Positions 44,576 through 53,938 of a DNA stretch of 64,000 bases are shown one piece after another. The stretch is from Bacteroides sp. OF04-15BH (GTDB lineage Bacteria > Bacteroidota > Bacteroidia > Bacteroidales > Bacteroidaceae). Made by a program: the position numbers and the translations under genes. The DNA is taken from assembly GCF_003477995.1 (NCBI RefSeq), contig NZ_QUEM01000006.1, positions 1 to 64,000 on the forward strand, in the 5' to 3' direction. How positions within the stretch are numbered: the first letter of the stretch is position 1; each line of letters starts with the position of its first letter. The notes below the pieces were generated by a model. It worked only from the letters and a program-made list of their open reading frames with translations. It searched no databases and was not told the DNA's origin.

Positions 44576-47548
44576 ATGAAACAATTTTTATTATCGACCT
44601 TATTGCTTGGGGCATCTTTAGGTATGAGTGTTCCGTCTCAAGCTCAAAAGGTTACCGTATCTCCAATTCCTCAGGAGATTGTTTGGGGAGAGAAGGCTTT
44701 CGGGCAAAATATTTCCTTTAAGATGATCGGTGAAGCAACAGCCGATCAGGATGCTGTTGATGTTTTGAAAGGGCATATCCAGACTGCTGCCGACGCTGCC
44801 GTTGAATTGATTGTCGGAGAGCGGGGCGATGCTGTTGTTGCAGAATATGAAAGTCTGATTCCTGAAAAGACAGAGGGTTATTATTTGAAAGTGGAGCCCA
44901 ATAAAGTGATTATTGCCGGAAACGACAGTGTGGGAACCTTTTATGGAGTGCAGTCGTTCCTGCAAATCCTGTCACAGCCGGAGGTCATGCAGGTGGAGAT
45001 CAAGGACTATCCGGACCTGACCGACCGCGGAGTGATTGAAGGCTTTTATGGAAATCCCTGGAGCAAGCAGGACCGAATCCGTCAGTTCGAGTTCTACGGA
45101 GCCAACAAGATGAATGTGTATATTTATGGTCCGAAGGACGATCCATATCATCGTGCCCAGTGGCGTGTGCCTTATCCGACAGAAAAGGGTAAGGAGATTA
45201 CGGACCTGGCTTTGGCCGCACAGAAAAATAAAGTGCAGTTTGTCTGGGCACTGCATCCGGGTGGCGACATCCAGTGGACTGATGCCGACCGTCAGAAGGT
45301 TATCGACAAACTGGAGAGCGTATATGCCCTGGGAGTCCGTGCTTTTGCCATATTCTTTGACGATATCAGTGGCAATGGAGGCAGCGGACAGGGTCAGGCT
45401 GAGTTGCTGAACTATGTTACCGACCATTTTATCAAGGCTCATCCGGGGCTTCCTCCTTTGATTCATTGTCCTACAGCCTATAACCGGGCTTATGTGGGCG
45501 ATGAAAGTTATCTGACTGCCATTGGCCAGATGTATCCCGAAATCCGAATCATGTGGACAGGAAATTCGGTGGTCGATATGATCAATCAGTCTGATTTGGA
45601 CTGGATTAACCCGCGCATCAACCGAAATGCCTATATCTGGCTGAATTATCCGGTGACAGATTATTGCGACCGTCATTTGCTGATGGGACCGACCTTTGGC
45701 AACGACAATACGATTGCTTCTTCATTGGCGGGCTTTACTTCAAATCCGATGGAGTATGCAGAGGCTTCAAAGGTATCTCTCTATAGCATTGCCGATTACA
45801 GTTGGAATCTGAGCGATTATGATGCCGATGCTTCATGGGAGCGCTCCATTCCGTATCTGATGCCGAAGTATGCGGAACAGTTCAAGGTGTTCTGTGAGAA
45901 TAATGTGGATTTGGGCAGTAATGCACACGGATTGCGCCGCACCGAAGGAGAATCCGTTAAGTTCAAGGCTGCCAAAGCCGAATACGACGAGGCAATGAAG
46001 GATGGCTATAATGAGGCAGCCGTGCAGAAGATGGCTTTGCAGTTTGACACGCTGGTATGGGCCGCCGATGAGCTGCTCAAGGCCGACACGTTGGCCAAAG
46101 AAAACCAGGATGCTTCGGTAAATACCGCTTTGCTGGATGAAATCACCCCATGGCTTCAGGTAATGCGCCTGATGGGACAGCGCGGACAGAACATCATGAA
46201 GATGAAGACGATGCTGCAAAAACGCGACAGTGTGGAATTTATCAACCTCTATCTGGATTGCGTCAAGAAGGAGCAGGAGCAGAAGGAAATCCGTTCGCGT
46301 AATTTTGCAGGTTCCATCAAATCGCCGAATCCGGTGGTGGCCGATGTCGCTGTGGGACCATTCCTGAAGACAGCCTTGGCCGAATGCATTCAGGAATATA
46401 AGAAAGAGTTCAACTACCGCACAGATGTGTTCCCGGCTGTTTTGCTGGAGGACGGAACTTACTACATCAAGTATAACGGACAGTATCTCACCAATCCGAA
46501 TCCGAACGGTACCGGCGGTTCGCCAAACTATTCTTCAACCATTGATGCGGCCAATCCGCAGAAGCAGGAGTGGATTATCTCTTTGGATTACACCACAGAA
46601 CGCTATAAGATTGTCAATGCTTATGATCAGCGTTATATCAATGAGTTAGGTAACTTTACAACCAATGCAACGACCAATCCGTATGAGTCAGCATGGCACT
46701 CTTACAACATTTACCGTTTCAATGACAAGTATGCCATTCAGAATGCGGGTAGTGCCGGTGACAAATATTGGCAGTCAAGCAGCAGCAAGATTTCTCCGAG
46801 CAGCAACAACCAGCTGAAGCCGGAAGTGTTCATCTTTGAGATTGTTCCGGTTGACGAGGCTTTGAGAGAGCAGCATTCGATGATAGAAAGCGGCAGTCAG
46901 TATTATATCATCAATGCGGAAAACAAGTATCTTACCAATCAGACTCCGGGTGCAGGCCGTGTGGGCGACCGTCCGGTGTTTGCGGACAAGATGCCTGTGG
47001 ATGTCCTGAAGAAACAGCTGTGGACCGTAAATCTGGATAACCAGACTAACCGCTACAATATCAAGAGTGCCGCCGATAAGCGCTACGTAAACGAGAAGGG
47101 AACCTTTGCCGAGAATGCAAATCTGAATCCTTATGATGCCACTTGGCATACTTATGTTCTGGCCGAGATGGACAGCCTGTTTGCCATTAAGAATGCCGGT
47201 TCGGCTGGAGATAAGTTCTGGACAATTTCCGGCAAGAATATCGAAATGGGAGGCACAAGCATCAGCGGAAGCTATCTGTTTAAGTTTGTTCAGGCTGAAA
47301 GTCTGCCTTCAGGTATGGGCAGTTTGCAGGAAGATGCTTCTGTAAGCTATCAGCTGAACGGTAACCGCTTGCTCGTCACTGCCAACAGTGCGATAGAATA
47401 TATCAGCCTGTTCTCACTCGATGGCAAAGTGGTGGCCGAGGTGAAAGGTAAGAACGTATTGGAGTGTAATGGCCGCTTGCATGGCAACTATGTGCTGGCT
47501 GTGAAAACAGAAAGCGGCATGAAGATTTTCAAGGTATTGCTGAACTGA
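44576..47548 (+). CDS. GH84 beta-N-acetylglucosaminidase with extra C-terminal modules
   Basis: A 990-residue secreted enzyme. Signal peptide 1-23 (ending PSQAQ), a GH20b-like N-terminal domain, then the GH84 barrel with FYGNPWSKQDR and the catalytic Asp pair D262-D263 in FFDDISG. It should remove terminal O- or N-linked beta-GlcNAc from host glycoproteins. Compared with the B. thetaiotaomicron homologue (about 740 residues) it is longer. Two similar repeats (around 626-760 and 773-910, each with NAGSAGDK[Y/F]W, about 147 residues apart) probably bind carbohydrate. The last ~65 residues resemble a type A sorting-like beta-domain. It is monocistronic. Confidence 0.94.
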   Translation: MKQFLLSTLLLGASLGMSVPSQAQKVTVSPIPQEIVWGEKAFGQNISFKMIGEATADQDAVDVLKGHIQTAADAAVELIVGERGDAVVAEYESLIPEKTEGYYLKVEPNKVIIAGNDSVGTFYGVQSFLQILSQPEVMQVEIKDYPDLTDRGVIEGFYGNPWSKQDRIRQFEFYGANKMNVYIYGPKDDPYHRAQWRVPYPTEKGKEITDLALAAQKNKVQFVWALHPGGDIQWTDADRQKVIDKLESVYALGVRAFAIFFDDISGNGGSGQGQAELLNYVTDHFIKAHPGLPPLIHCPTAYNRAYVGDESYLTAIGQMYPEIRIMWTGNSVVDMINQSDLDWINPRINRNAYIWLNYPVTDYCDRHLLMGPTFGNDNTIASSLAGFTSNPMEYAEASKVSLYSIADYSWNLSDYDADASWERSIPYLMPKYAEQFKVFCENNVDLGSNAHGLRRTEGESVKFKAAKAEYDEAMKDGYNEAAVQKMALQFDTLVWAADELLKADTLAKENQDASVNTALLDEITPWLQVMRLMGQRGQNIMKMKTMLQKRDSVEFINLYLDCVKKEQEQKEIRSRNFAGSIKSPNPVVADVAVGPFLKTALAECIQEYKKEFNYRTDVFPAVLLEDGTYYIKYNGQYLTNPNPNGTGGSPNYSSTIDAANPQKQEWIISLDYTTERYKIVNAYDQRYINELGNFTTNATTNPYESAWHSYNIYRFNDKYAIQNAGSAGDKYWQSSSSKISPSSNNQLKPEVFIFEIVPVDEALREQHSMIESGSQYYIINAENKYLTNQTPGAGRVGDRPVFADKMPVDVLKKQLWTVNLDNQTNRYNIKSAADKRYVNEKGTFAENANLNPYDATWHTYVLAEMDSLFAIKNAGSAGDKFWTISGKNIEMGGTSISGSYLFKFVQAESLPSGMGSLQEDASVSYQLNGNRLLVTANSAIEYISLFSLDGKVVAEVKGKNVLECNGRLHGNYVLAVKTESGMKIFKVLLN

Positions 47549-48137
47549 TTTCTGATTATCTGAAAATATAAAAACACAAACCGTCTGTGGAATGGGAAGT
47601 TCCACGGACGGTTTGTGTTTTATGCCCTTTATCCCTTGTTTTTTGTGTTTTCTTCCTTTTGCAAAATGTAAGTCTCCAAGTCATTTTGAGGGCTCTTTTT
47701 CCACTTTTTCTTTTATAAGACCTCTGGCTGTGTTGCCGAAAAAGAAAGAAATAGAGTTTAAGGAAAGAATATTTATGCATTTCGCACCGTTTTCCGGAGT
47801 ATATATATTGGGCATATTGCATGAATATTCATTTTTTCCCTTTTCAATCGGCAGCAGAAAGAAGCATACCGTATCGGAAAAGATTCAAAATGGTCCCGAT
47901 CATTTGAGAGCATCATCAGCATGAAAGGAACATTTCATCCTGATCAGTTCCGGATGTCTTTGAGAAAGGCGTGCTGAGCCATCCGGTTTTCTTCGGCAGA
48001 AAAAGCCGATCCGGTTATTGGTCTTTGTAAATCAGACGATTATTTCTCTTGACCTGTCTGAAACTATTGATTTTGGCCTTCCACCTTTATGTTTCCTGTA
48101 TATTTTCGAGTCTGAGCGGGGGATATGTGGCAAAGTG
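47549..48137. other. 589-base gene-free region
   Basis: The first 75 bases hold the GH84 terminator. The remaining ~500 bases lie between convergent genes. Short open frames here (for example a 110-codon one at 47592 on +) start inside the terminator and have no protein-like composition. Nothing else was recognised. Confidence 0.7.
47571..47621 (+). terminator. strong terminator after the GH84 gene
   Basis: A 22-bp stem with one G-U pair: it begins aaaacacaaaccgtc at 47571 and closes gacggtttgtgtttt ending at 47621, around a seven-base loop. The flanking A and T runs make it bidirectional. Confidence 0.9.
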
Positions 48138-49109
48138 TCATTCTGTCAAATCCTGATCAGGGCGATTCATGGCTCGGATATTACGCATCAGTCCCTCGTA
48201 TTTGGCCCGTTTCACGGCCGATCCCCGAAACAGTTTCCGATAATCCTCAACAGACAACTGTTGCCACTGCTGGCGTGTCATTTGTTTCAATTCTTCCCGA
48301 AGATGGAATTCCGTTTCTTGTGTCGGTCGGGCGAAACGGAGATGTGGGCAGGAAGCCTGACAGCGGTCGCAGCCATAGAAGCAGGGTTCCATGTGGGTGG
48401 CGGCCCATTGGGGAATTTCATCACGGTTCTCTATGGTGAGGTAACTCAAGCAGCGGCGTGCATCAAATCCCTCCGCAGTCAGTGCCCGGGTGGGGCAGGC
48501 ATCGAGGCACTTCCGGCAATGACCGCAGCGGTTTTTCTGTGGGCTATCGTAGGAATCAACGGGCAGGGTAAGGAAAATCTCGCCCAAAAAGAACGTACTT
48601 CCCGCCTGAGGGATGATGAGCTGGTGGTTGCGTCCGATCCATCCCAGACCGGCTTTCCAGGCCCAATAGCGCTCCAAGACGGGCGCTGTGTCGCAGAATA
48701 CGCGTCCGGGCAGTATTTCCGCCTGTGCGTCTTCGGGCACCAGATTCAGGATGTAGGCCATCAGACGGCGCAGTTTGTCTTTCATCACCTCGTGATAGTC
48801 CTTGCCGTAGGCATACCACGACAGGCAACCTTCCTGTTCGTCCATAAATTCAGAAGGATAATAGTTCAGGGCCACGCAGACAATGCTCCGGGTGCCGGGT
48901 ACCAGTTCGCGCGGGTCGAAACGCATCGCAGCATGGTTGGCCAGATAGTCCATAGAGCCATAGGCTCCCTGTTGAAGCCAGTCTTCGAAATATCGGCGGT
49001 GCTCTTCCGCTACCGGCTCTGCCGGGGCTATCCCACAAGAATAAAAGCCGAGACGCTGGGCCTCGGCTTTTATCTCTGTTGCAGAAAGTATGATTTCTGT
49101 TTGTTTCAT
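48138..49109 (-). CDS. queG: epoxyqueuosine reductase
   Basis: A 323-residue cobalamin-dependent iron-sulfur enzyme that makes queuosine from epoxyqueuosine in tRNA. Two 4Fe-4S motifs are visible, CGHCRKCLDACPTRAL and CYGCDRCQASCPH-like CFYGCDRCQASCPH, and the N-terminal half has the family segment DYLANHAAMRFDPRELVPG. The start is set at MKQTEIILSATEIK (49109), 19 bases after the deacetylase stop; an upstream ATG at 49151 would overlap that gene. It is last in a three-gene operon with a deacetylase and a DUF2723 protein. queA is in a different operon at 39049. Confidence 0.94.
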   Translation of the reverse strand: MKQTEIILSATEIKAEAQRLGFYSCGIAPAEPVAEEHRRYFEDWLQQGAYGSMDYLANHAAMRFDPRELVPGTRSIVCVALNYYPSEFMDEQEGCLSWYAYGKDYHEVMKDKLRRLMAYILNLVPEDAQAEILPGRVFCDTAPVLERYWAWKAGLGWIGRNHQLIIPQAGSTFFLGEIFLTLPVDSYDSPQKNRCGHCRKCLDACPTRALTAEGFDARRCLSYLTIENRDEIPQWAATHMEPCFYGCDRCQASCPHLRFARPTQETEFHLREELKQMTRQQWQQLSVEDYRKLFRGSAVKRAKYEGLMRNIRAMNRPDQDLTE

Positions 49110-49128
49110 TGATTCTGATAATAATGTG

Positions 49129-49740
49129 TCAGTCGAATGTTCGGAATTCATATCCCTGATCCTTGAGCCACTGTATGGACTGGGGCAGTGCTGTGCGCAG
49201 CTTGTCTATGCTTTTCAGTGAATCGTGAAAAGTGATAATCGAGCCGTTGCGGGTATATTTGCGCACGTTGCGGAACACATCATCGGCGGTAAGCCATTTG
49301 CTGTAGTCGCGTGTGACAAGATCCCACATCACAATCTGATACTTCTTTCTGAGCCGGAAATACTGCGACCAGCGCATCCAGCCGTGGGGTGGACGGAACA
49401 GATTGGTCTGCAAGGCCTCGTTGGCCTTGTCTGTATTGGCCAGATAGTTTTTGCTCAGATACTTGAATCCGCCGATATGGTTGTAAGTGTGGTTGCCGAT
49501 GCGGTGGCCGCGTTCCACAACCATACGGAACACATCGGGGTGTTTGCGCACATTGTCGCCCACCATGAAGAAGGTGGCTTTTATCTGAAAATGATCAAGA
49601 ATATCCAGCACAAACGGCGTGGCTTCGGGAATGGGTCCGTCATCGAAGGTCAGATAAACGACCTTCTCATGACGGTTCATTCTCCATAAGGCTCGCGGAT
49701 AAATCCATCTCAGAAATATGGATGGTTGTTCTATGATCAT
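49129..49740 (-). CDS. polysaccharide deacetylase family protein
   Basis: A 203-residue NodB-fold carbohydrate esterase. Metal and catalytic motifs are YLTFDDGPIPEATP (catalytic Asp plus metal Asp), HRIGNHTYNH (two metal His) and RPPHGWMRWSQ. A late ITFHDSLKS provides the general acid His. It has no clear signal peptide. It probably removes acetyl groups from a cell-wall or surface glycan. It is 10 bases after the DUF2723 gene, a common Bacteroidetes pairing. Confidence 0.92.
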   Translation of the reverse strand: MIIEQPSIFLRWIYPRALWRMNRHEKVVYLTFDDGPIPEATPFVLDILDHFQIKATFFMVGDNVRKHPDVFRMVVERGHRIGNHTYNHIGGFKYLSKNYLANTDKANEALQTNLFRPPHGWMRWSQYFRLRKKYQIVMWDLVTRDYSKWLTADDVFRNVRKYTRNGSIITFHDSLKSIDKLRTALPQSIQWLKDQGYEFRTFD

Positions 49741-49750
49741 TTCCGTGCGA

Positions 49751-52700
49751 TTAGTACAGACTCACACCGCGGTTGAGACACTGCTCGGCATAGGTGTTCA
49801 GAGCGGTGGTGTAGCTGCTGGTTTTTGCGGACTTGATCTGATCCAGTACGCGGCTCACCTCATTCAGAATATAAAGGTGGAAGCTGCATTCGCTGCTTGA
49901 CTGCATCAGACGGTTGTTGCTCAGGCTCAGATACCAGGACAGGTACTCCTTGGAGTTATCACCCACAGAGGTGAGGATTCTCTCTGCCTCGGCTTTCTTG
50001 TTCAAGGCTGCATAGGCCTTGGCCATTTCCACCGAACCGCTCTGGTAGTTATCCGGCACATTGTAGCTTGGCAATTCCTTTTCGGCTTTGTTCAGCACCT
50101 GAAGGGCTTTCTGAGGCTTGTTTTCCTTGATGAGCTCCAATGCCAGCTGAGCCAGTACACGACGGTGGGTGTAGCACATACGCATCACGGTTTCATCCAG
50201 ATAGATGCCCGGAGTGTTGGCACCGCCGAACTTGAACTTGTTCATCACATTATTGTACATGCGCTCTGTGTCTACGCGCTTGCCGGTCTTGTTGGTATTG
50301 AACGGAGTGACGCGGTAGGCCAGACCTTCCTGTACGAAGTGGTCGCCCAGATTTCCGTAGTTATCCGATCCCACAGTCATGGCGATGTAGAGCGGACGCT
50401 CCCAGTTGGTCTGTGCCAGCATGTCGAGCATCATCAGTTCGCTCTTGTAGATGGCACGTTTGCCTTTGAGCGAGATGCTCATCACGTCTGGAATAGAGTC
50501 GCCGGCAACCATCATGCCTGAACGCTTCACGGCTTCCTTGTCGATGGTGATGACCACACTGTCGGTCGGGATGATCTGAAGATCCGGATTGTCGTTCAGC
50601 ACCCAATGCTTCATGATGTTCTTCAACTCGTACGGATTCTCACCCAGCATCTGTTTCATTTCTTCCGGATTGTCCTTGTACAGGGCAATTACCTGTTCCA
50701 ATGCATCCGGATGAACCTGAATACCTTCGCGCACACCGCCTACATACTGCAGTCTGCTCCAGCTGATCGGAATAGAAGGTGAGTCGTAGGCCGGACGCTT
50801 CATCTGGTCGATGTACCAGTCGGTTTGCAGATAACTCAGGTTGCAGACACGGGCATCGGTGCGGAAGCCTTCGGTTTCCTGCAAGTACCACAATGGGAAG
50901 GTATCGTTATCACCGTTGGTGAAGATAATCGGATTGCCTTTCTCGTCGAGCGACTGCAAATAGTTCTTACCGAAATCCGGACAAGTATAACGGCCGCTGC
51001 GGTCGTGGTCGTCCCAAGTCTGGCTGGCCATTTGGATAGGAACCATCAGCGCTACCAGTGAGATGACGCTTGCCAGCACGGTTTCGTTGGCCTTGATGTA
51101 TTTGCTCAACCACTCGGTCAGGGCAGCTACACCCATGCCAATCCAGATGGCAAAGGCATAGAATGAACCGGCGTAAGCATAGTCACGCTCACGAGGCTGC
51201 ATCGGAGTCTGGTTCAGATAGATCACGATGGCAATACCGGTCATGAAAAACAGGAAGAACACCACCCAGAACTGCTGAACGCCCTTGTCGTTCTTGTAAA
51301 TCTGCCACAGCAAGCCCAGAATACCCAGAATAAGCGGCAGACAGTAGAACACGTTGTGTCCCTTGTTTTCCTTCAGTTCGGTAGGCAGCTTGCTCTGGTC
51401 GCCCAGTCGCATATTGTCCAGGAACGAGATACCGGTAATCCAGTTTCCGTGTTCGGCCTCACCGTTACCCTGAATATCGTTCTGACGACCGGCAAAGTTC
51501 CACATAAAGTAGCGCCAGTACATGAAGTTCAGCTGATAGCTGAAGAAGAAGCGCAGGTTTTCCAACTGGGTCGGAACCTTTACGTTCACCATTTCGCCGC
51601 AACGATCAAAGAGCTCGGTCTTGCCGTCTACACCGCCCATCCAGCTTTCGTAAGCCTGAGCGTGACGGTCGGAATACATACGCGGGAAGAACATGTTCTG
51701 TGCATATACGTATTCCAGATCATGACGTACGATTTCGTAAGCGTCCTTCTCATCCTTGCTGTGTTTCTCCACACGCTGATATACCGGAGCACCTTCCTTG
51801 GTTACCGGAACACAGTAGCCTTCGTTGGTGGTCTTGAGCTTCATCTGCGAAGTATAGGCCTGACCGTAGAACAAAGGACGAGAACCATACTGCTCACGGT
51901 TCAGATACTGTCCCAGAGTAAACACATCCTCCGGAGAGTTCTGGTCCATCGGCGGGTTGGCGCTCGAACGGATCACAATCAGCGCATAGCTGGAATATCC
52001 GATCATGATCATCAGCATGCAAAGCAGCGAGGTGTTCATCACACGGGCGCTGATTACATGCAGGTCTTCCTTCTTATAGTAGAGCACAAAGGCCAGAATT
52101 GCCAATACCACGATACCGATTACGAGGCTGCTCCAGCCATAGCCGTAGAACGGAATACCCAGCATGGCTACTGCAAGCAGATAGGCAATGTTCATGCGCT
52201 TGCGGCTTATCTGGCGCTGTGTTTCCCAGATTGCCCAAAGCACTACGGCGATGAGGCAGAAAATATACACGATCAAACCTGTGTTGAATGAGAAACCCAG
52301 TGTGTTGACAAACAGTAATTCAAACCATCCGCCTACTTTTACGATACCCGGTACGATACCGTAGAGCACGGCAGCAACGAGAACCATAGAACCGATCAGT
52401 GCCAACAGGGAACCTTTCAGGTTGGCTTGCGGATTGCGCTTGTAGTACCATACCAATACGAGGGCAGGCACGCACAACAGGTTCAACAGATGCACACCGA
52501 TAGAGATACCGGTCATGTAGGAGATAAGTACCAGCCAGCGGTCGCTGTGCGGCTCGTCGGCGTGTTCTTCCCATTTCAGAATGAGCCAGAACACCATGGC
52601 GGTGAACAATGAAGAGTAGGCATAAACCTCGCCTTCTACAGCACTGAACCAGAAGGTGTCGCTGAAAGTATAGGCCAGAGCACCTACCAGACCGCTACCC

Positions 52701-53062
52701 TGAATGGTGATGAGCTGCGAGAGCGACATCTCGTTCGGGTTGCTGCATACCAGTTTACGGGTGAGATGTGTGATGCTCCAGAACAGGAACAGGATACATC
52801 CGGCACTGAACAGCGCCGACATGATGTTGACCATGCGGGCCACTTGTGTTGGATCACTGGCAAACTGGGTAAACAGGTTTGCGGTTAACATGAAGAACGG
52901 GTTGCCGGGAGGATGGCCCACCTCCAGCTTGTAGGCCGAGGTGATGAACTCCGGACAGTCCCAAAAGCTTGCGGTCGGCTCAATCGTGCTGCAATACACG
53001 AAAGCGGCGATGGCAAACGTAATCCACCCCATGATGGTGTTTACTGTTTTGAACTGTTTCAT
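49751..53062 (-). CDS. DUF2723 family polytopic membrane protein (glycosyltransferase-like)
   Basis: An 1103-residue protein. The N-terminal ~700 residues contain around 13 to 15 transmembrane helices in the pattern of GT-C glycosyltransferases: a short first helix, then a periplasmic loop with PTASFWDCPEFITSAYKLEVGHPPGNP holding Asp and Glu residues, matching DUF2723. The C-terminal ~350 residues are soluble and end in helical repeats (NKPQKALQVLNKAEKELP). It probably transfers a sugar from a lipid carrier to protein or lipid in the periplasm; donor and acceptor are unknown. It leads an operon with a polysaccharide deacetylase and queG. Confidence 0.86.
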   Translation of the reverse strand: MKQFKTVNTIMGWITFAIAAFVYCSTIEPTASFWDCPEFITSAYKLEVGHPPGNPFFMLTANLFTQFASDPTQVARMVNIMSALFSAGCILFLFWSITHLTRKLVCSNPNEMSLSQLITIQGSGLVGALAYTFSDTFWFSAVEGEVYAYSSLFTAMVFWLILKWEEHADEPHSDRWLVLISYMTGISIGVHLLNLLCVPALVLVWYYKRNPQANLKGSLLALIGSMVLVAAVLYGIVPGIVKVGGWFELLFVNTLGFSFNTGLIVYIFCLIAVVLWAIWETQRQISRKRMNIAYLLAVAMLGIPFYGYGWSSLVIGIVVLAILAFVLYYKKEDLHVISARVMNTSLLCMLMIMIGYSSYALIVIRSSANPPMDQNSPEDVFTLGQYLNREQYGSRPLFYGQAYTSQMKLKTTNEGYCVPVTKEGAPVYQRVEKHSKDEKDAYEIVRHDLEYVYAQNMFFPRMYSDRHAQAYESWMGGVDGKTELFDRCGEMVNVKVPTQLENLRFFFSYQLNFMYWRYFMWNFAGRQNDIQGNGEAEHGNWITGISFLDNMRLGDQSKLPTELKENKGHNVFYCLPLILGILGLLWQIYKNDKGVQQFWVVFFLFFMTGIAIVIYLNQTPMQPRERDYAYAGSFYAFAIWIGMGVAALTEWLSKYIKANETVLASVISLVALMVPIQMASQTWDDHDRSGRYTCPDFGKNYLQSLDEKGNPIIFTNGDNDTFPLWYLQETEGFRTDARVCNLSYLQTDWYIDQMKRPAYDSPSIPISWSRLQYVGGVREGIQVHPDALEQVIALYKDNPEEMKQMLGENPYELKNIMKHWVLNDNPDLQIIPTDSVVITIDKEAVKRSGMMVAGDSIPDVMSISLKGKRAIYKSELMMLDMLAQTNWERPLYIAMTVGSDNYGNLGDHFVQEGLAYRVTPFNTNKTGKRVDTERMYNNVMNKFKFGGANTPGIYLDETVMRMCYTHRRVLAQLALELIKENKPQKALQVLNKAEKELPSYNVPDNYQSGSVEMAKAYAALNKKAEAERILTSVGDNSKEYLSWYLSLSNNRLMQSSSECSFHLYILNEVSRVLDQIKSAKTSSYTTALNTYAEQCLNRGVSLY

Positions 53063-53103
53063 TGTTTTCTATTTGATTTTATAAAAATATTTGCTTTGTT
53101 GGG

Positions 53104-53111
53104 CAAAAATA
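53104..53111 (-). promoter_or_regulatory. -7 element of the DUF2723 operon
   Basis: On the - strand TATTTTTG, an exact TAnnTTTG, 41 bases before the ATG. Confidence 0.6.
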
Positions 53112-53170
53112 CGAACTTTTTTGCGTTTCCTTTTCTATTTAGGTTACTTTAATTCGCAAGGCTTTTTATT

Positions 53171-53938
53171 TTAACGGTGCGCGTGTTGTTTCAGAACGCG
53201 GTGGGGCATGTCGCCGTGTCCCAGCAGGTCGATGGGGCAGCTGGTCTTGGCCTGAAGCCACTCTTCGGTGATTTCTTCCTGCGCATGATAGTCCAGAGTG
53301 TGGTTCACACAGGCTATGTTTTTCACATTCTGAACCACGGAACCTACATCATGACTGATGAGGATTATGGCGCTGGTGTGGTTGATCTCGTCCAGCAGTT
53401 CGTAAAGCTGGGCTTCAAAGCGCTTGTCAATGTAGGTATTCGGTTCGTCGAGAATCACCACGTCGGGCTCGGAAATGATGGCCCGTCCCAACAGGGCGCG
53501 CTGGGCCTGTCCGCCGCTCAGACTTCCTATCGGGCGTTTCTCCATTCCGGTAAGTCCCATGCGTTGAATCATCTCGGCTACCCGTTCCTTTTGTTCTGAG
53601 GTCACCCGGTGCCAGATGGAAGCTCCGTTTTCCAGTCCGGAGAGAATGACATCGAACACCGATATGGGGAATTTCTTGTCTATCTGGTTATATTGTGGCA
53701 GATAGCCGATGCCGATGTGATGAACAGGCTGGTTGTTCCGATAATACTGAATCGTTCCGCTGTGAATGTCCTTCAGGCCGAGAATGGTCTTGACCAAAGT
53801 GGTCTTGCCGCCTCCGTTCGGACCGATAATTCCCAAAAAGTCTTTTTCATATACCGTTAGGGACACCTGCTCCAATACCGTTTTGGAATCGTAGCGCACC
53901 TCAACATCGGTCAGTTTAATGATTGGATTCTGTTTCAT
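53171..53938 (-). CDS. znuC: zinc/manganese-type ABC transporter ATP-binding protein
   Basis: A 255-residue ABC ATPase. Walker A GPNGGGKTT (39-47), Q-loop LPQYNQ, signature LSGGQ (141-145) and Walker B VVILDEP (161-167) are intact. The His-rich C-terminus and the preceding metal-binding lipoprotein place it in the ZnuC/MntB/AztA metal group. It overlaps the binding-protein gene by 23 bases. No permease (ZnuB) gene lies in this operon; the next gene on the strand is a DUF2723 protein with its own promoter. Confidence 0.9.
   Translation of the reverse strand: MKQNPIIKLTDVEVRYDSKTVLEQVSLTVYEKDFLGIIGPNGGGKTTLVKTILGLKDIHSGTIQYYRNNQPVHHIGIGYLPQYNQIDKKFPISVFDVILSGLENGASIWHRVTSEQKERVAEMIQRMGLTGMEKRPIGSLSGGQAQRALLGRAIISEPDVVILDEPNTYIDKRFEAQLYELLDEINHTSAIILISHDVGSVVQNVKNIACVNHTLDYHAQEEITEEWLQAKTSCPIDLLGHGDMPHRVLKQHAHR

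Noticed and set aside
48018..49112. 364-codon open frame on + opposite queG
   Set aside because: Antisense to queG, whose 4Fe-4S motifs are intact.
51356..52291. 311-codon open frame on + opposite the DUF2723 gene
   Set aside because: Antisense to a region of regular transmembrane segments; composition fits a shadow frame.
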